Source: Purshia tridentata
Lineage: Eukaryota > Streptophyta > Magnoliopsida > Rosales > Rosaceae
Direction of reading: 5' to 3'
Length of the DNA: 60,765 bases
Assembly: GCA_003254885.1 (NCBI GenBank)
Contig: QANT01002082.1
Coordinates: 1 to 60,765, forward strand
Shown piece after piece: positions 27,445-40,400 of this stretch. Position numbers and translations under genes: made by a program. Position 1 is the stretch's first letter. Each line of letters begins with the position of its first letter. The notes under the pieces are model-generated. The model saw only the letters and a list, made by a program, of their open reading frames with translations. It did no database searches and was not told the origin of the DNA.

Positions 27445-30400
27445 CTGTGGAGGTAATTGTGATACCGAGTTGAAAATTTTTTTTGACTGTCTGAGAATTT
27501 TACATGGTAATGCTACAATTTGAATGAATTAGTTTGTGTGGAAGAATGCACATAGTGATTTGAGTTCTTTGGGTTTTAGGATAATGTTTTCTTGTAGCAA
27601 TTTCAATATGAAGTTCATAACCTAGGAAAATCAACTGCTTTAGTAGTTGTAGTTCACATGTCTTTTTTAAACTCGATATTTTAAACAATTTCTTTAAAGA
27701 AATTGAAAATGTGTTATTATGTTTTATTGTTTTATTTTTTTATTGTAATTTGTAAATGAAGAGGACTATAGGGATCTTCATGGGTAACAGTGTTAGATAT
27801 GGTTGGACTTCATCTATTAATTAATGGAAAGTATGTTGATATCATGAAGATTCAGGTTCATTGGAGTTGTTTATGGGATGAATTTAGCAAGTTAGTTTTT
27901 AACGAGATAAGCACAAAAAAGTGGTTGTCTAGGTAATGTTGGAGATGATATACTTGATCTATGTATGGCATTATTTTTTATGCTTACAACTATCTGATAA
28001 CCCATGTGCTAGCCACTGAGCCAAAATGTTTCACTGCCTGCTGCCTGTGCTGGCTTAAAATACATTTGCACATCTGACTTGTCTGTTAGCCAATCTTTGC
28101 AGAATTCTGTTAGTTAATTAGCTTCTTTTAGCTTGAATTGGAGAAGCCAATCTTTTTGCCCTAAATGAAATTTTGTTTTGATCTCCTTGCAATCAGATAT
28201 CACTTATGGTCTACAGATTCATTAAATCACGTCTGCTATATATAAACCTGCCTGTGATTCATCCTTTGCTTAATTGGTTCTCTAACTAAGGTTCTGTTTG
28301 TCCCTTTAAGGATGCAAAAAGTTAATGCATGATTATGTAAAGCCTGTTAGTTAATCTAGTGTTCATTGGTCATGGATCTGGTGTGTTGTAGTCGGTCTTG
28401 GTAGACGTGCAGATAAAAGTTTTTATTTTTCATTTTTATCTTTACTGCTTATGGGTCATATGGCAACTACAGTAACAGTAAATGATATCCAATTACTTAA
28501 TCAACATGTCATCAATTTGATGTTTGTGGTCAGGTAGTGACAGTCTCGGAATTAGATTATGTACCCGAAATTAATTTGATGTTTTGCAATATCTAAATGG
28601 TTAAGGTCAATGACGATGTATAAAGTTGAAATCGTTAGGTTAGGTTAGGTTCATAATTCAGTCCTACCCTTGTCATCTATTTGCTTGTCTTGAATGTATG
28701 TCGATCAAGTGCTGACATGCTCTGACATTGTCTTCCTCTTATTAGTTCCTTAATTTTATAAATCCAACAATTATTTAACCCTTCCCATTCCAGGACCCCT
28801 TCAAGCAAAAATTTTGGAATAGAATTACACTAACAATACGAAAGCCATCATATAGCTTTATAAGCTTCTAGGCACAAAGAATTAAGTTATTTCTACTCTG
28901 TGCTGGAATTTGACTAAGACAGGTCCCTAGTGACGATAGCATAGAAGCTCTATTCTGCCTGAGAGCTTTGTCAAATGAATTGGTACATCAAATTGTATAT
29001 GCTGCTTTATGTATGCTCACATATATTATCAGCTATTGCAACTATGACATCGCTTCTCTTCTTAGTGATAACAGTGGAAAGACATGGAAATGGTAATCCA
29101 GTTTCATTTGTAATCCATCTCTTGTTTGAAGTGTTCAGTTTGTGCAACACACATTGACTTTTTTGCGGGGGCAGGGAGCTTACTAGAGGGCATGGAAGCA
29201 TAATCCATTGCTGCCTGCTTCGAAATTCTTCTGCAAATATGTCACTAAAGAGATTCAAGTGGAAAAACAAAGAAGAGAATTTATGCTACAAATTGGATAG
29301 AGATAAATTTTGTTACAGTTTTTACTAACAGCTATTTATTGGTACAGTCATTCTGAATGGATGATTTATTTTGTGAATTTAGTTGATTAGGAAAAAATTG
29401 AAAGGAGAATGATCTATTTTCTCTATGAAATGAGAAATGTGTGGACTCGATTCATAGTTTTGATGTTGCAGTAGAACATTTCTTTAGCAATGTGTTAAAT
29501 GAATGACAGTTGGCTTGTTTCTACTGTTGGGAAGGATTGTAAGATTTATGAAATATGCCTGAAACTGTAGTCCAGTTTAGAACGATTGATAAATAAGAAC
29601 ACCATATTTTTGCTCGGAATTTGATTAGGTCGTGAGCTTGCTTGGGGAGCATTTCAAGTAGGACAATCTTTGTCTTACGTTTGACAAAATTGTAAAATTA
29701 TTTTACTCTACCCACCTACCTACCTCCCCCACATTGCACATTAAATATTAATTCCACCTAAACCAATAAACTTATCCTCTACTTCTTTCTCCATGGGCTC
29801 GAGTTTTCTATCTTTCTCATGTATCCATTCTTTTTTTTCTTTTATCCTTTTTAATGTTGTGAATTCTTGTCTATATGTTTAATTCTTATTTCCTTGAATC
29901 TTTATAGCAAAGTGATGTACAATTATTTGAAAAAGTATAAGATTTTCAGCTAGTTATTGATTTCTCGGGCACCCTTATTTTGCAAACCGTTTTTTCAAGG
30001 GCAAGCTTTGCCCAAGGGTTACTATATAATATAACTCTTGGGTACCTTTCCTTGCAAGTCAGTTTGTGAGGACACCCAAGGTTTCTAGGGCCAAACTAAG
30101 TTTCATTTTAATCAACACCCAGTGCAGGTTATGTTCACAAAGGCCAAGTCAGAACAGAATTATTATTAAAAAGGTTTACGCGTATTAATTTACACAATCC
30201 CAATTCACAAACTCACAAAGGAATTAAGTTAAAGAGCCAATAAGATCAGGGAATCTCCTACCTTTTGGTTAGACTTTAATACAGCCCCCAATTGCAAATA
30301 ATTAAAGGCCACTGCCTGTTAGCTGCTGTCCAATATAACCTTAGACCGTGATTGAAACATCCCAAAATTAATAATAATAAGCGTGTACTCAAAGAGATTG

Positions 30401-31228
30401 GAGTAGGGAGGGACCCATTTGAGCCTTTAACTTTACACAAATGGACTCCTTCTATTACCCATTCCTGCAAGCTATGACCAACTAATTTGCCAAAACTACA
30501 CATTAAAGGAATTTTTAGTAAGCCACAAAAGAAACCCAAATGAAAGAAATAGCCAAAAATTGTTTTTTTAAAACTTTATCTAGAAAAGAATATGCTATTT
30601 TACAATAGTATAGCAGAATTATGCTGGCTTAAGGCCTGGATATAATTGAAAGGATTTTTTAATTGAAAGGAAGACTTGGAGGAAACCATTGATTAGCATA
30701 GGACAAGTGCCTAATTTGATAACATTATGTCTTCAAATCAGATCATCCCTATCTTTTTTATAGCAGAGGCTGAGTTGGCATAATGGAATTTGATTCCACT
30801 TTGATCTTATTGGGAGGAAGACTAGGAGGAAATTATTGTTTAAGAACGACATGTATATAAAAAACAGAAGCCAAAGTCTCCCTGGAAGAGAAAAGAGAAA
30901 AGGAGAAGTCAATGTCTCCAAGCTGCAATACATGGTAGAATGGTAAGTTCAGAGAAAAATAACAACTAATTTCTTCACCAGTAAGGCAGTAACAGTAACA
31001 CAAAGCTACATTAGCTCTGCTTTTGTTCAGTTAAAGTGAAAAGCAATTAAAAAAAGAGAAGAACATATATAACAAAGGAATATTCACTTTTGGTTATGGA
31101 AAGAGTTTCATAAGACCAAACATAAGAGACTTCCGAGGAAAATGAGTCAAAAACAGAAGCGATATGCCGTTTACTCTTTCCTCTTCATTTACACAAAATA
31201 AACGTGCTCCCCAAGCCAATTTTCCTCA
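27445..31228. other. Long spacer between guanylate kinase and the ARM gene
   Basis: About 3.8 kb with no supported gene. The first few hundred bases are the 3' UTR of the kinase. A possible 3' UTR intron donor follows the stop (GTGGAG|GTAATT, 27448-27459), but I cannot place an acceptor. Short ORFs on both strands show no protein-like composition. Confidence 0.4.
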
Positions 31229-31243
31229 AGCTTATATATATAA
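31216..31243 (+). promoter_or_regulatory. Candidate CCAAT and TATA elements of the ARM gene
   Basis: CCAAT (31216-31220) lies just before TATATATATAA (31233-31243). A start of transcription about 30 bases after the TATA run would leave a leader of about 80 bases before the ATG at 31347, which is plausible. No experimental support is available here. Confidence 0.4.
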
Positions 31244-31346
31244 GACCAAAAGCGGTAACAACTCCAAAACCCCAGAGCCAATTGAATATTGTCTACTTCT
31301 ACAAGACATTCATTTTTGTTAGAGAGAGCGACAGAGATCCAGCAAC

Positions 31347-34074
31347 ATGGTTCAGCATAACTCAGAAGGTGAAGGAAGCATTCATTTGCAGGTTTCTGAG
31401 CTTCAGAAGCTGAGTAAAAGCAGCAGTGCAGGCAGCACAATCTTTGAGCCCCAGAGTAGCACTCCACCTTCTGTTCATCCAACAACACCAGCAGTTCGTG
31501 CACCCGAAAAGCAGCTGACCCTCTTTGCTCTGAGGCTAGCAGTGCTTGAAAAGATAGCAACTGGCCTTGGAACTCTTGGGTTTATCTGGGCAACCGTTGT
31601 TCTTCTTGGTGGTTTTGCCATTACCTTAGACAAAACCGACTTCTGGTTCATCACCATCATTTTGTTGATCGAAGGGACTCGGATATTCAGCAGGAGCCAT
31701 GAGCTTGAATGGCAACACCAAGCCACATGGTCCATCACTGATGCTGGAATCAACAGTTTTCGCGCATTGAGAACCAGCTCAAGCTTCCTCATTGGGAACA
31801 TTAAAGCAATTTTCAGGCCTGTTCTTACTGTTGGGAAGAAAGTTCAACGTAACAGAGAAATTACAGAGATTCTTGATGCAAACACTTCAAGAAATTCTGA
31901 TTCTCGAGGGAAGATAATTCGGACATGGACAAGCTCAGAGGTCCCTCTGCTTCCATATGCCCAATGGGTTTTTCGTGCGAGGCATATCAGTAAGCTGCTC
32001 TATTGGCTCCAGCTTTTATCAGCAACAGCTTGTGTTGTTCTCTCATTAATGAAGCTCATCAAACACAACTATGGTGAGGTAGAAAAGGGAGACACTGACA
32101 AGAGGAATAGGCAATCTGCTTTGAGCATTTTCTATTCCTTGGCCTTGGCAGAAGCTCTGTTTTTTCTGATGGAGAAGGCTTATGCTGAGTATAAGGTGAG
32201 TTACTGCAATTTGTTGGATGAGGTAAACAAGGAGTGTGAGTTGGGGCCTTCAGGCATAGTTTCAATTAGAAGGTTCTTCTATGATGCCTATTCAAGATGT
32301 GTCTATGGAAGCATTTTTGATGGCTTGAAAATGGATATGGTTACTTTTGCCATGGATTTATTGGCTTCAAATTCCCCAGATGAGCAGCTTATAGGAGCTA
32401 AAATCCTTCACCAATTCGCGGTGAACCAGAAGTATTCGAATGACACCCTGCAGAAGATTGGGATAAATATATCAGTGATAGAAAGATTGGTAGAGATACT
32501 GAATTGGACAGATCCAGAAGAAGAAGAAATCAGACGATCTGCTGCAGAAATACTGTCAAAACTGGCTGGAAAAAAGCAGAACTCCATCCGGGTAGCTGGA
32601 ATTCCCGGAGCACTGGAATCAATCTCATCTCTGCTCCAAACCTGCAGAAGCTCAATTGGTGCATCTTATGAAATCAGTGAAAAGAAAATCATTGCTGACC
32701 ATGTAAACTATGGAGTCTGGACATTTAACCATTTGGGACTTCTTATTCTGAAGAAACTTGCCCGGGACCACGACAACTGTGGAAAGATTGGGAACACAAG
32801 GGGCCTACTACCAAAGATCATAGACTTCACACATGCTGAAGAGAGACTGCTGAAGGAAGAAAATGTTACACCAGCTCAGATACTGACACTGAAACGATCC
32901 CTGCAATTGGTGAAGAGACTTGCAAGCACAACAGGCGCCACAGGGAAGAATCTGAGGAGAGAGATTTCAGAGATAGTTTTCACAATCAGCAATATTAGAG
33001 ATATCCTGAGATATGGAGAGAACCACCCAATGCTGCAACAACTGGCCATTGAAATTTTAACTAGTCTGGCACTGGAAGAGGATGCAACTGAGAGAATAGG
33101 AGGAACAGGTGGAGTGCTTAAGGAGCTGTTCAACATTTTCTTTAAGAAGGGAATGCTGGAGAATGATAAACAAGTGAGGATTAGAGCTGGAGAAGCTCTA
33201 GCTATGCTAGCATTGGAAAGCAAGAACAATTGTTATCGTATCTTAAAATTGGGCGTACTCGGAAGCCTTGTTGAAGCTCTTGATCTTCCGTTGGTTCGTG
33301 TGAATGCTGCTAGAATTTTGAGGAATTTGTGCACCTACAGTGGCTCAAACTCTTTCCACCAGCTTAAGGGGATTACAAATGCAGCACCTACAGTAAGTGC
33401 TTTCTTGCCATTCCATAAGCCTGTATTTTCAGTAATATTCTTTTATCAGTCTAACATGTGATGTAACAGCTAAACCGTCAATCTAAACCACAAACTAAAA
33501 AAGGACCCACTTGATCAATGATTCATATTGATAGTCTGAGTTTAATAAAAGGCACTAAAGACTAAGTTTTCATTCATACTTTATAAAGATTATAATGAAT
33601 ATAGAGACAAGTGTTGATCATTTCTTATGCATTTTGCTCCCATTGCAGGTGCTTCAAGCAATCATGTCAGAAGAGCACAAACTCAAGGAAGTAATGGTTG
33701 GACTAGCTGCACATGTTTTAGCATTTTTATCTCCTGAAGACTCAAGCCTCATGTTTGAGAAAGCTGGAATCACTGAGGCAGAAGTGGCCAATGAATTAGT
33801 CCAGATTCTGAAGAATTACAGACACCCACCAATCAAAGTCCCAAGAATAAGGAGGTTTGCCATAGAGCTGGCAATTTGGATGATGAGAGACAAACCAAAA
33901 AATGTTCAAATTTTCAGGGATTTGGGAATGGAAAAGGAGCTGGAGTTTGTGCTTGAGACCACAGCAGAGCTTGAAAGCTTCAACATTTTCTCTGGTACTG
34001 TAGGAATGAGCAGGCACAGCACAACAATTCACTCACTGGTAGAGACTGCATTGACATTGCTAGCTGATGGGTAA
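31347..34074 (+). CDS. Membrane-anchored armadillo-repeat protein of unknown function
   Basis: Two exons (31347-33392 and 33649-34074) join in frame to 823 residues. Residues 1-55 are Ser/Thr/Pro-rich. Two hydrophobic segments follow (about 71-93 and 98-110), and two more lie near 215-236 and 253-275, suggesting a membrane-anchored N-terminal half. From about residue 330 to the end the sequence consists of helical repeats with armadillo character, for example EIRRSAAEILSKLAGKKQN and VRVNAARILRNLC. Armadillo repeats usually bind other proteins. The family is plant-specific and generally annotated only as ARM repeat superfamily; I recall Arabidopsis AT5G18980 and AT3G06210 as relatives. Function and membrane location are unknown. 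The intron lies within the repeat region. Confidence 0.93.
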
Positions 34075-34930
34075 ATCATTGCAGAGGAGAAGATGAAATA
34101 ATCTGTAAATATGTTTCCCTTGAAAGTTAAAGATTCTTCTTATTTTTCCAAGTTGATCTTGTAGTTAAATTCTGTTTCTTTTTCTGGTGAAGAAAATATT
34201 TTTTGTTTCGTTACAGCAGGAAGATTCTTTCACTTCTAAGTTAATATGTACAAATGCAATTAAATTATATGGACATTTTGAATTGACATAAAAAAATTTT
34301 ACTTATTGAAAATTTCGTGGCCTTTTTGTCACAATATTAAGATATTGATGTGTAAAATTTGTGATGTAGTCAACCTAACCTCTGACCTCCACATCAAAAG
34401 GGAGCATCAGTGTGGTACCGGCCAAAGACCCTATGACACTTAAAGTCAATAATCACACCTTCTTTCAAAATATCAGAGAGCTAAAAGTTGCATATCTTAC
34501 CTGAGGCTAACATGTTCCATTTATAGTGATTATGGCATAGGCTCTCTTAGTCCTTGTCGAATTAGGGTTCCTAATAGCTTAGGATAAGCCATGACTCTTT
34601 GTCTAAGTAGAACACGCCTCCTTCTAGAATAACTCTCGCGTAAGCTGGGTCATCCCCTGGGTATAGGCCTCTAAGACTCCCTTGCTACAAAACTACGAAG
34701 CCCTAAGCCTAGATCCTTAGGCTTGGGCCTTCTACTAGTACCAAGGCTAAACTATCCTTAGCCTTGCACATTCAATGCACCCAGTCCCACTCAGGCCTCA
34801 TGCCTTTATGATATCGAGCGCTAGTATCCATGAGTGCCAACTCATGTCCACCATAAGCTCATAAGCACTACCCATGTCCAAACTAAGTCTAACCTAGACT
34901 CGCTTTTCTTGGTCACCAAGCCCACGATTA
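34075..34930. other. 3' flank and repeat-like region
   Basis: The first 200 bases probably hold the 3' UTR of the ARM gene. From about 34360 the sequence becomes GC-richer and unlike ordinary spacer, with words such as CCTTAGGCTTGGGCCTTCTA. Similar-looking sequence resumes after 36763 (TTTTGAGCCCATGTTTGGGC), so this may be an older repeat interrupted by the element at 34931-36763. I see no LTR, primer site or ORF that would classify it. Confidence 0.35.
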
Positions 34931-36763
34931 GGCCTGGGGGTGGGCATAAAAACCATGAATCGGAAAAACCAAACTAAGCCGGAGTTTAAAAAAAGGGAAA
35001 AAATTGGGTTGACCAAAAAAGTCAACACCGGAAGAAAAACCAAACCAAACCAGTTCTATCTGGTTCCGATTCCGGTTCTATGCCAAAAAAAACCAAACCA
35101 AACTAGACCACACCGGTATATTAATTATATATATTTTTCATATTTTTTATATATACATATTAATTAGTTTATATATAGTTTTAATTCCTATTATAGAGTG
35201 AAAAAAAAAAATCAAAACCCCCTATTATAATTTATATATATTTGTATATATATATTTATTATAGCTTATAATTTATAATTTATTAATTATATATTTGATT
35301 CTATACACGGTATAATACTATATAATTTATATTATATAATTAATCAAACTATAGAGATATAGGGTTATTAGGGTATATGGTTTAAGACTATTTTCTATTT
35401 GATTAATTAATATAATATAAGACTATTATCTATTTTCTATTTGATTAATTTGGATATTTGAAAGTATATAGTTTATATTATATAATTAATCAAGTTATCA
35501 AACAATAAAGATATAAGGTATATGGTTTAGGATTATAGGACTATAACATATATTAGTATAGGAACTATATAACATTATAACATATATAAGTATTATGTAT
35601 AATCACATAAGTATATACCCTATACCCTATAACTAATTAACTAATTAACTAATTAAGTACAAGGTATAATGGTATATGGTTTAAGACTATAAAATTATAA
35701 TATATAAATAAGTATAGGAATTATATAGCATATATAAGTATTAAGTATAAGTATATAATTATATACCCTAAAGGCCTAAACTCTATTAAGTATGTAAGTA
35801 CAAAGTATATAGTATATACCCTAATCCCTATACAATTTTTAATCACTATGTCTTATTGTCTTATATTTATAAGTTATAGATTAGGGAATATAAGTATAAA
35901 CCCCAAACCCCATTGATACCTCAAACCCATTGATACCCCAAACCAAACCCCAATTGAAACTCTAAACATTTTTTAAATTATTTTTTCCTTTATTGTTTTT
36001 TCCTTTCCTCTTTCATTTATCACTCTTTTTCTCTCTGCTCTCTCTCCTCCCTCCTGTGACGCAGCCTCTCCTCAGTCTGATGTGACGCCGGCGAGATAGG
36101 CGGTGATATCACCACTAGACTCTCCCTCTCTTCTTCCTCTCCCTCCCCATGGCCTCTCTCTCCCAGATCTCTTATCTCTTATCTCTTCTCTCTCTCTAAT
36201 CATTTCTCTGCTTACCCTTCGATCTGCCGCCCTCCGGCAACGGCTGGCAACAAGGCTAGGCTCATCATGCTCGCCTCCTTCTCCCCTATACTCTCTCCTC
36301 CCTCCTGTGACGCAGCCTCTCCTCAATCTGATGTGACGCCGGCGAGATAGGCGGTGATATCACCACTAGACTCTCCCTCTCTTCTTCTTCTCCCTCCCCA
36401 TGGCCTCTCTCTCCCAGATCTCTTATCTCTTATCTCCTCTCTCTAATCATTTCTCTGCTTACCCTTCGATTTGCCGCCCTCCAGCAACGGCTGGCAACAA
36501 GGCCAGGCTCATCATGCTCGCCTCCTTCTCCCCTATCTCCCTCTGGTCTCTGCCTCCTCAGATCGAGCCCAACTACAAAACCAGTCACGAAAAACCAGGT
36601 CGCTACCAACGACGTCGAACTAGATCAGCACTGAAAATGTCTGGTTTGGTTTGGTTTTTCACCACAAACGGTGGTTTTCAACGCTGAACCAGATCGACAC
36701 TGGCGCGGCGCATGGTTTTAGGCTCGGTCCGAGTCGAACCAGACCGTGCCCAAGCCTAGTTAG
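34931..36763. mobile_element. hAT-like non-autonomous element
   Basis: The left end reads TAGGCCTGGGGGTGGGCATA and the right end, reverse complemented, reads TAGGCTTGGGCACGGTCTGG, giving imperfect inverted termini of the hAT style. Between them are AT-rich sequence with TACCCTAAAGGCCTAAACTC (35765-35784), an AAACCCCAAACCCC tract, a CT-rich block with a 251-bp tandem duplication, and a GC-rich end. The same order is found at 23790-25000. No transposase ORF is present. A clean 8-bp target duplication was not found, so the exact borders are uncertain. Confidence 0.5.
36041..36534. repeat. 251-bp tandem duplication inside the hAT-like element
   Basis: Copy 1 (36041-36291) and copy 2 (36292 to about 36534) both start TCTCTCCTCCCTCCTGTGAC and share TGTGACGCCGGCGAGATAGG. 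They differ by a few substitutions and a short CT indel, so the duplication is fairly recent compared with the rest of the element. Confidence 0.88.
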
Positions 36764-37443
36764 GCTTTTGTCCTTTTGGGTTTTGAGCCCATGTTTGGGC
36801 CTTGCCCCATCTACTAGACTCTTTTGAGCCTATGGATGAGTTTCTAGCCTTTTGGGCCTTTTTCTTGGCCCACGTCTAGGTAAAAACATATTGATAAATT
36901 TTAAAGAAAGTCACAAGCATCTCTTATAAGACCACAATATATGAATTGGGAAAACAAAATTAGTAAGTAAAAAGTGGAAACCACTAATTTACCCAAAACT
37001 AACAAATGAAATTGGGGAAATTAATGGGGAAAGCTTAAAAGAAAAAAGAAAGTGTTAGATTGGTTTGGTTGCATGGAATATGACATTTGAAAACCTGCAA
37101 GAACATTTGCACTGAATGCCTAAAAGAAGGAAGCTACGTAGATCGACTAAGATTGACAATGAAAAAACATAGTAACTGTTTTGCATTGAAAGATCATTTC
37201 CAACATCAAAACCACCAATAAAAAATAATACATTCATCTCTGTTGCGGACACTGAATACAGAGAATCTGCACTTAAAAAACCATCTTCACAGCACCTTTT
37301 CTATTCTTTTCCTTTTTCTGTTTGTTTTTTGCTTTTCATCTTAAGCATTTTACAAATCATGAACCCTGACACTTTAGTTACAACTTACAAAACAATACAT
37401 GATATGGTCTACAGGGGAAAGACAAAAACAAAAAAAGTTCATC
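36764..37443. other. Repeat-like flank and 3' UTR of the alpha/beta hydrolase gene
   Basis: The part to about 36880 resembles the repeat-like sequence left of the hAT-like element. The remainder up to 37443 probably contains the 3' UTR of the minus-strand gene. No gene is supported. Confidence 0.4.
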
Positions 37444-40400
37444 TTATCGACTATGGTTGTTTTTAAAGAAGTTGAAATCCCAACGACGCATCAAACCATC
37501 CATGACATGGCCTTGGGGGTTTTTTACCACCGTTACTGTGGCTGTTGTGTTAGCTGACATGTCTCTATCTGATGTGCTTTGGATGCTTGCTGGTGCATCA
37601 CTTTGCGTAGATGGCCCGGCGCCACGCAAGTCCATTATGGATGGAGGAGTTTGAGACGCAAGTTCTGTAGACTGAACTGTTGTATCAGGAGTTGGATGCT
37701 CAGGTCTGGAATCATGGGCTTTACTTACTGAAGTGGAAGTAGATTCTATTTTCGAGGACCCACAATCCACAGCTGAAGTTGAAGTAGATTGTGTATCCAA
37801 GGGTTCAGGTCTCGAATCATGGTCATCTTTTTGTGAAAACTTTAGAGAATCAGGGGTATCCCCTGATGGTTTCTCTTCTGCTTCTGGCTGTGGGCGTCTC
37901 ATTTCTAAGTCTTTTAGGGACAAGATCACTGCTTCCATGAACATCTGATAATTTGGACGAGTTAAATGCTAATGCAACAAAATTCATCAGACATTCCAAA
38001 AAATCCTGGATCTAGAACTCATCTAGGCCAATTATGTGACTCACCCTTTCTTCCTCCTCCACATCAGTTGGAAAACCTGCCAGGTCATCAAGTTGGTATT
38101 CTACATATTGATCGTCATCCATTGTGGTTGGAACATGAGGGCCACACGGATGGCCGTTTGAGAATTCAAAGCTAATCATATCAGAAGATGATGAACAAAG
38201 ATCATTATCAGCTTTTCCATCCTGCACCACCATGCAGTGTGAAGATGTTTAATTCTATTACCTTTATAGTTAATAGATTGAAAACGAGGACCTAGAATTA
38301 TTCAAACACCAATGCACCATAAAAGTTGTGACCCGCCAGGCTCATTATGTACCAAGTTTCACCTATGGTGGCACATAATTTTTCATTTTTTATTTTAAGT
38401 TCAGCAAATATTTCAGAATACTGGTCAAGCATATGCTGTTATTATGAGGGAAGACAATTTGGCATTTGGAAAACAATCAACAGAAAAAGCAAGAAGATAC
38501 CTTGGGTTCTGATTGGTCATCTTTGGATGAAATATCAGAAGGAACCTAAGGAAAATCATAGAAAATGCCAAAAGACAAAACAAATTAAAGTTAATACATC
38601 TGAAGAATCCATAATGCCTATTAGCAACTTCCCCAACACCACNCCCCAAAAACAACCAAAATAAAATTTGTGCTATATTGTCCCCCTCTAATTTCAACTT
38701 CCCCCCACCCACTAATGTGTACCATTTTGACATTTGAGCAACCAATTACTAACCTCTGTCCGACTCATGGGTCTTCTTGAACGGACTTGTCTAATGGCAT
38801 CCTGTGTGCTGCTGCTTGTTGCTGGTTCTGAAGGTAAGTAATAAATAGAAGATTGACCAAGAGATTTCCAAATAAGGATCCAGTCTGAAATCAGCACTTG
38901 AGAAGTTAAAGAAACAATAAGGTACTTTAGTCATATCATACCTTTAGAAGCAGTTGAACCTCGACGACTGTAATCAACTTCATGCATAGTTCTCCAACCA
39001 CCCTGCAGGTAAAGCAGTCAACAGTCGAGAAGGGCAGTGAATGTAAAATCTGGCAGTGTTAATCCAATAAAAACTTACAACCAGATGAATTGCAGTTTGA
39101 TTTACCTTACCAAAGTTATCGTGCATAGTGTCAAAAAATGTTCCCCCAACCTCATCCTCTGGGGGTTGCAAAACATTGTGAAAAAATATATTTATAGAAT
39201 CAAAGTAGAATTGAGGTCGTGGAGAGTTGTGATCTCCCTCAAATTTGATGATATTTTTGTCTCCCTGCAAATTTACATTATATGACAAGTCCAACACAAC
39301 ATTAGACACCTGCAGTGCCGGACAACAGACACATACACCAAAAGGGACATCCAACAGGCATCATTCACATAAGGATATTCAGAATATATAATGATGCAAA
39401 CCAGAGGTTAGTAGATCCAAGAGGCATCTCTTGCAAATGGAAATTTTAGTATGTGTAATGATTTGGAGGAGCAGGAAAGCATTAGCCAACAAGCTCAATC
39501 TCACAAGTGTGCAAGGAGTTTCCTCAAGATTTACAAACTAAACCGGTGGGACGTCATAGAGAATTGAGAGTTCCAATTCCATGTAAACATTATATGAGAC
39601 ACAACATGCAGACGTAAGCTGCATGCCAGCATGCATATCATGTCAAACTTATTGTAATAACAATATGTATAGTTACCGCATAAGCCTCAAATATACGATC
39701 TGAATGATGAGGTTGTATAAAATCATCATCAATGGCATGCCCAAACAAAGCTGGAACAAAGCAAGAATCTGCCACCTATAGGGGAAAAAAGAAAGAAAGA
39801 AGATAAATGAGGAACACAAAGATAAATAAGCCAACCGACATGCAAAGTCACATGTCCAATACATGTCAGGGCGTGTCGGTTGCGTGTCGTGTCCATTTTT
39901 GTGTCTGACACGCGACACTCCACCAGTCAAGAGTGTCGGTGCTTCCTAGGGAATACTTTAATTTTAAATCATAATTTCAAATAAGTCATAAAGTTGCATC
40001 TAAGAGAATGGCCATGTGAAAATTAGGTTTGACAAGTCCAAGATAAAAACAATCAAGATGTCTTTGACCAAAATGCATGACTATGTGATGATGGATGACA
40101 GAAACGGAATTGTATATATTTTTGTCATAGTGCAAACTTAACAATTAGGTTATCTATTATTAGAAATTAGGAATTTAGTAATCATGCAGTGTTGTACTAT
40201 CTTAGGATTTCTTGTTATAGTGGGCCTAATTATAATAGGGTTTTCTAGAAACTGATTTTACCCTAATTTCCTCTCTCTCTTCTTCCCTCTCCCTCTCTCA
40301 TCTATTTTCTTCTGGTCCAACATCAACTGGTATCAAAGTAAATTTTGTCAGTTTGTGGTACATCAATTTCTTGCATGTCATCACTGTAACAACCAGTGGA

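Noticed and set aside
31189..33229. Minus-strand ORFs of 108-123 codons across the ARM gene
   Set aside because: They are antisense to a long, well-supported coding exon.
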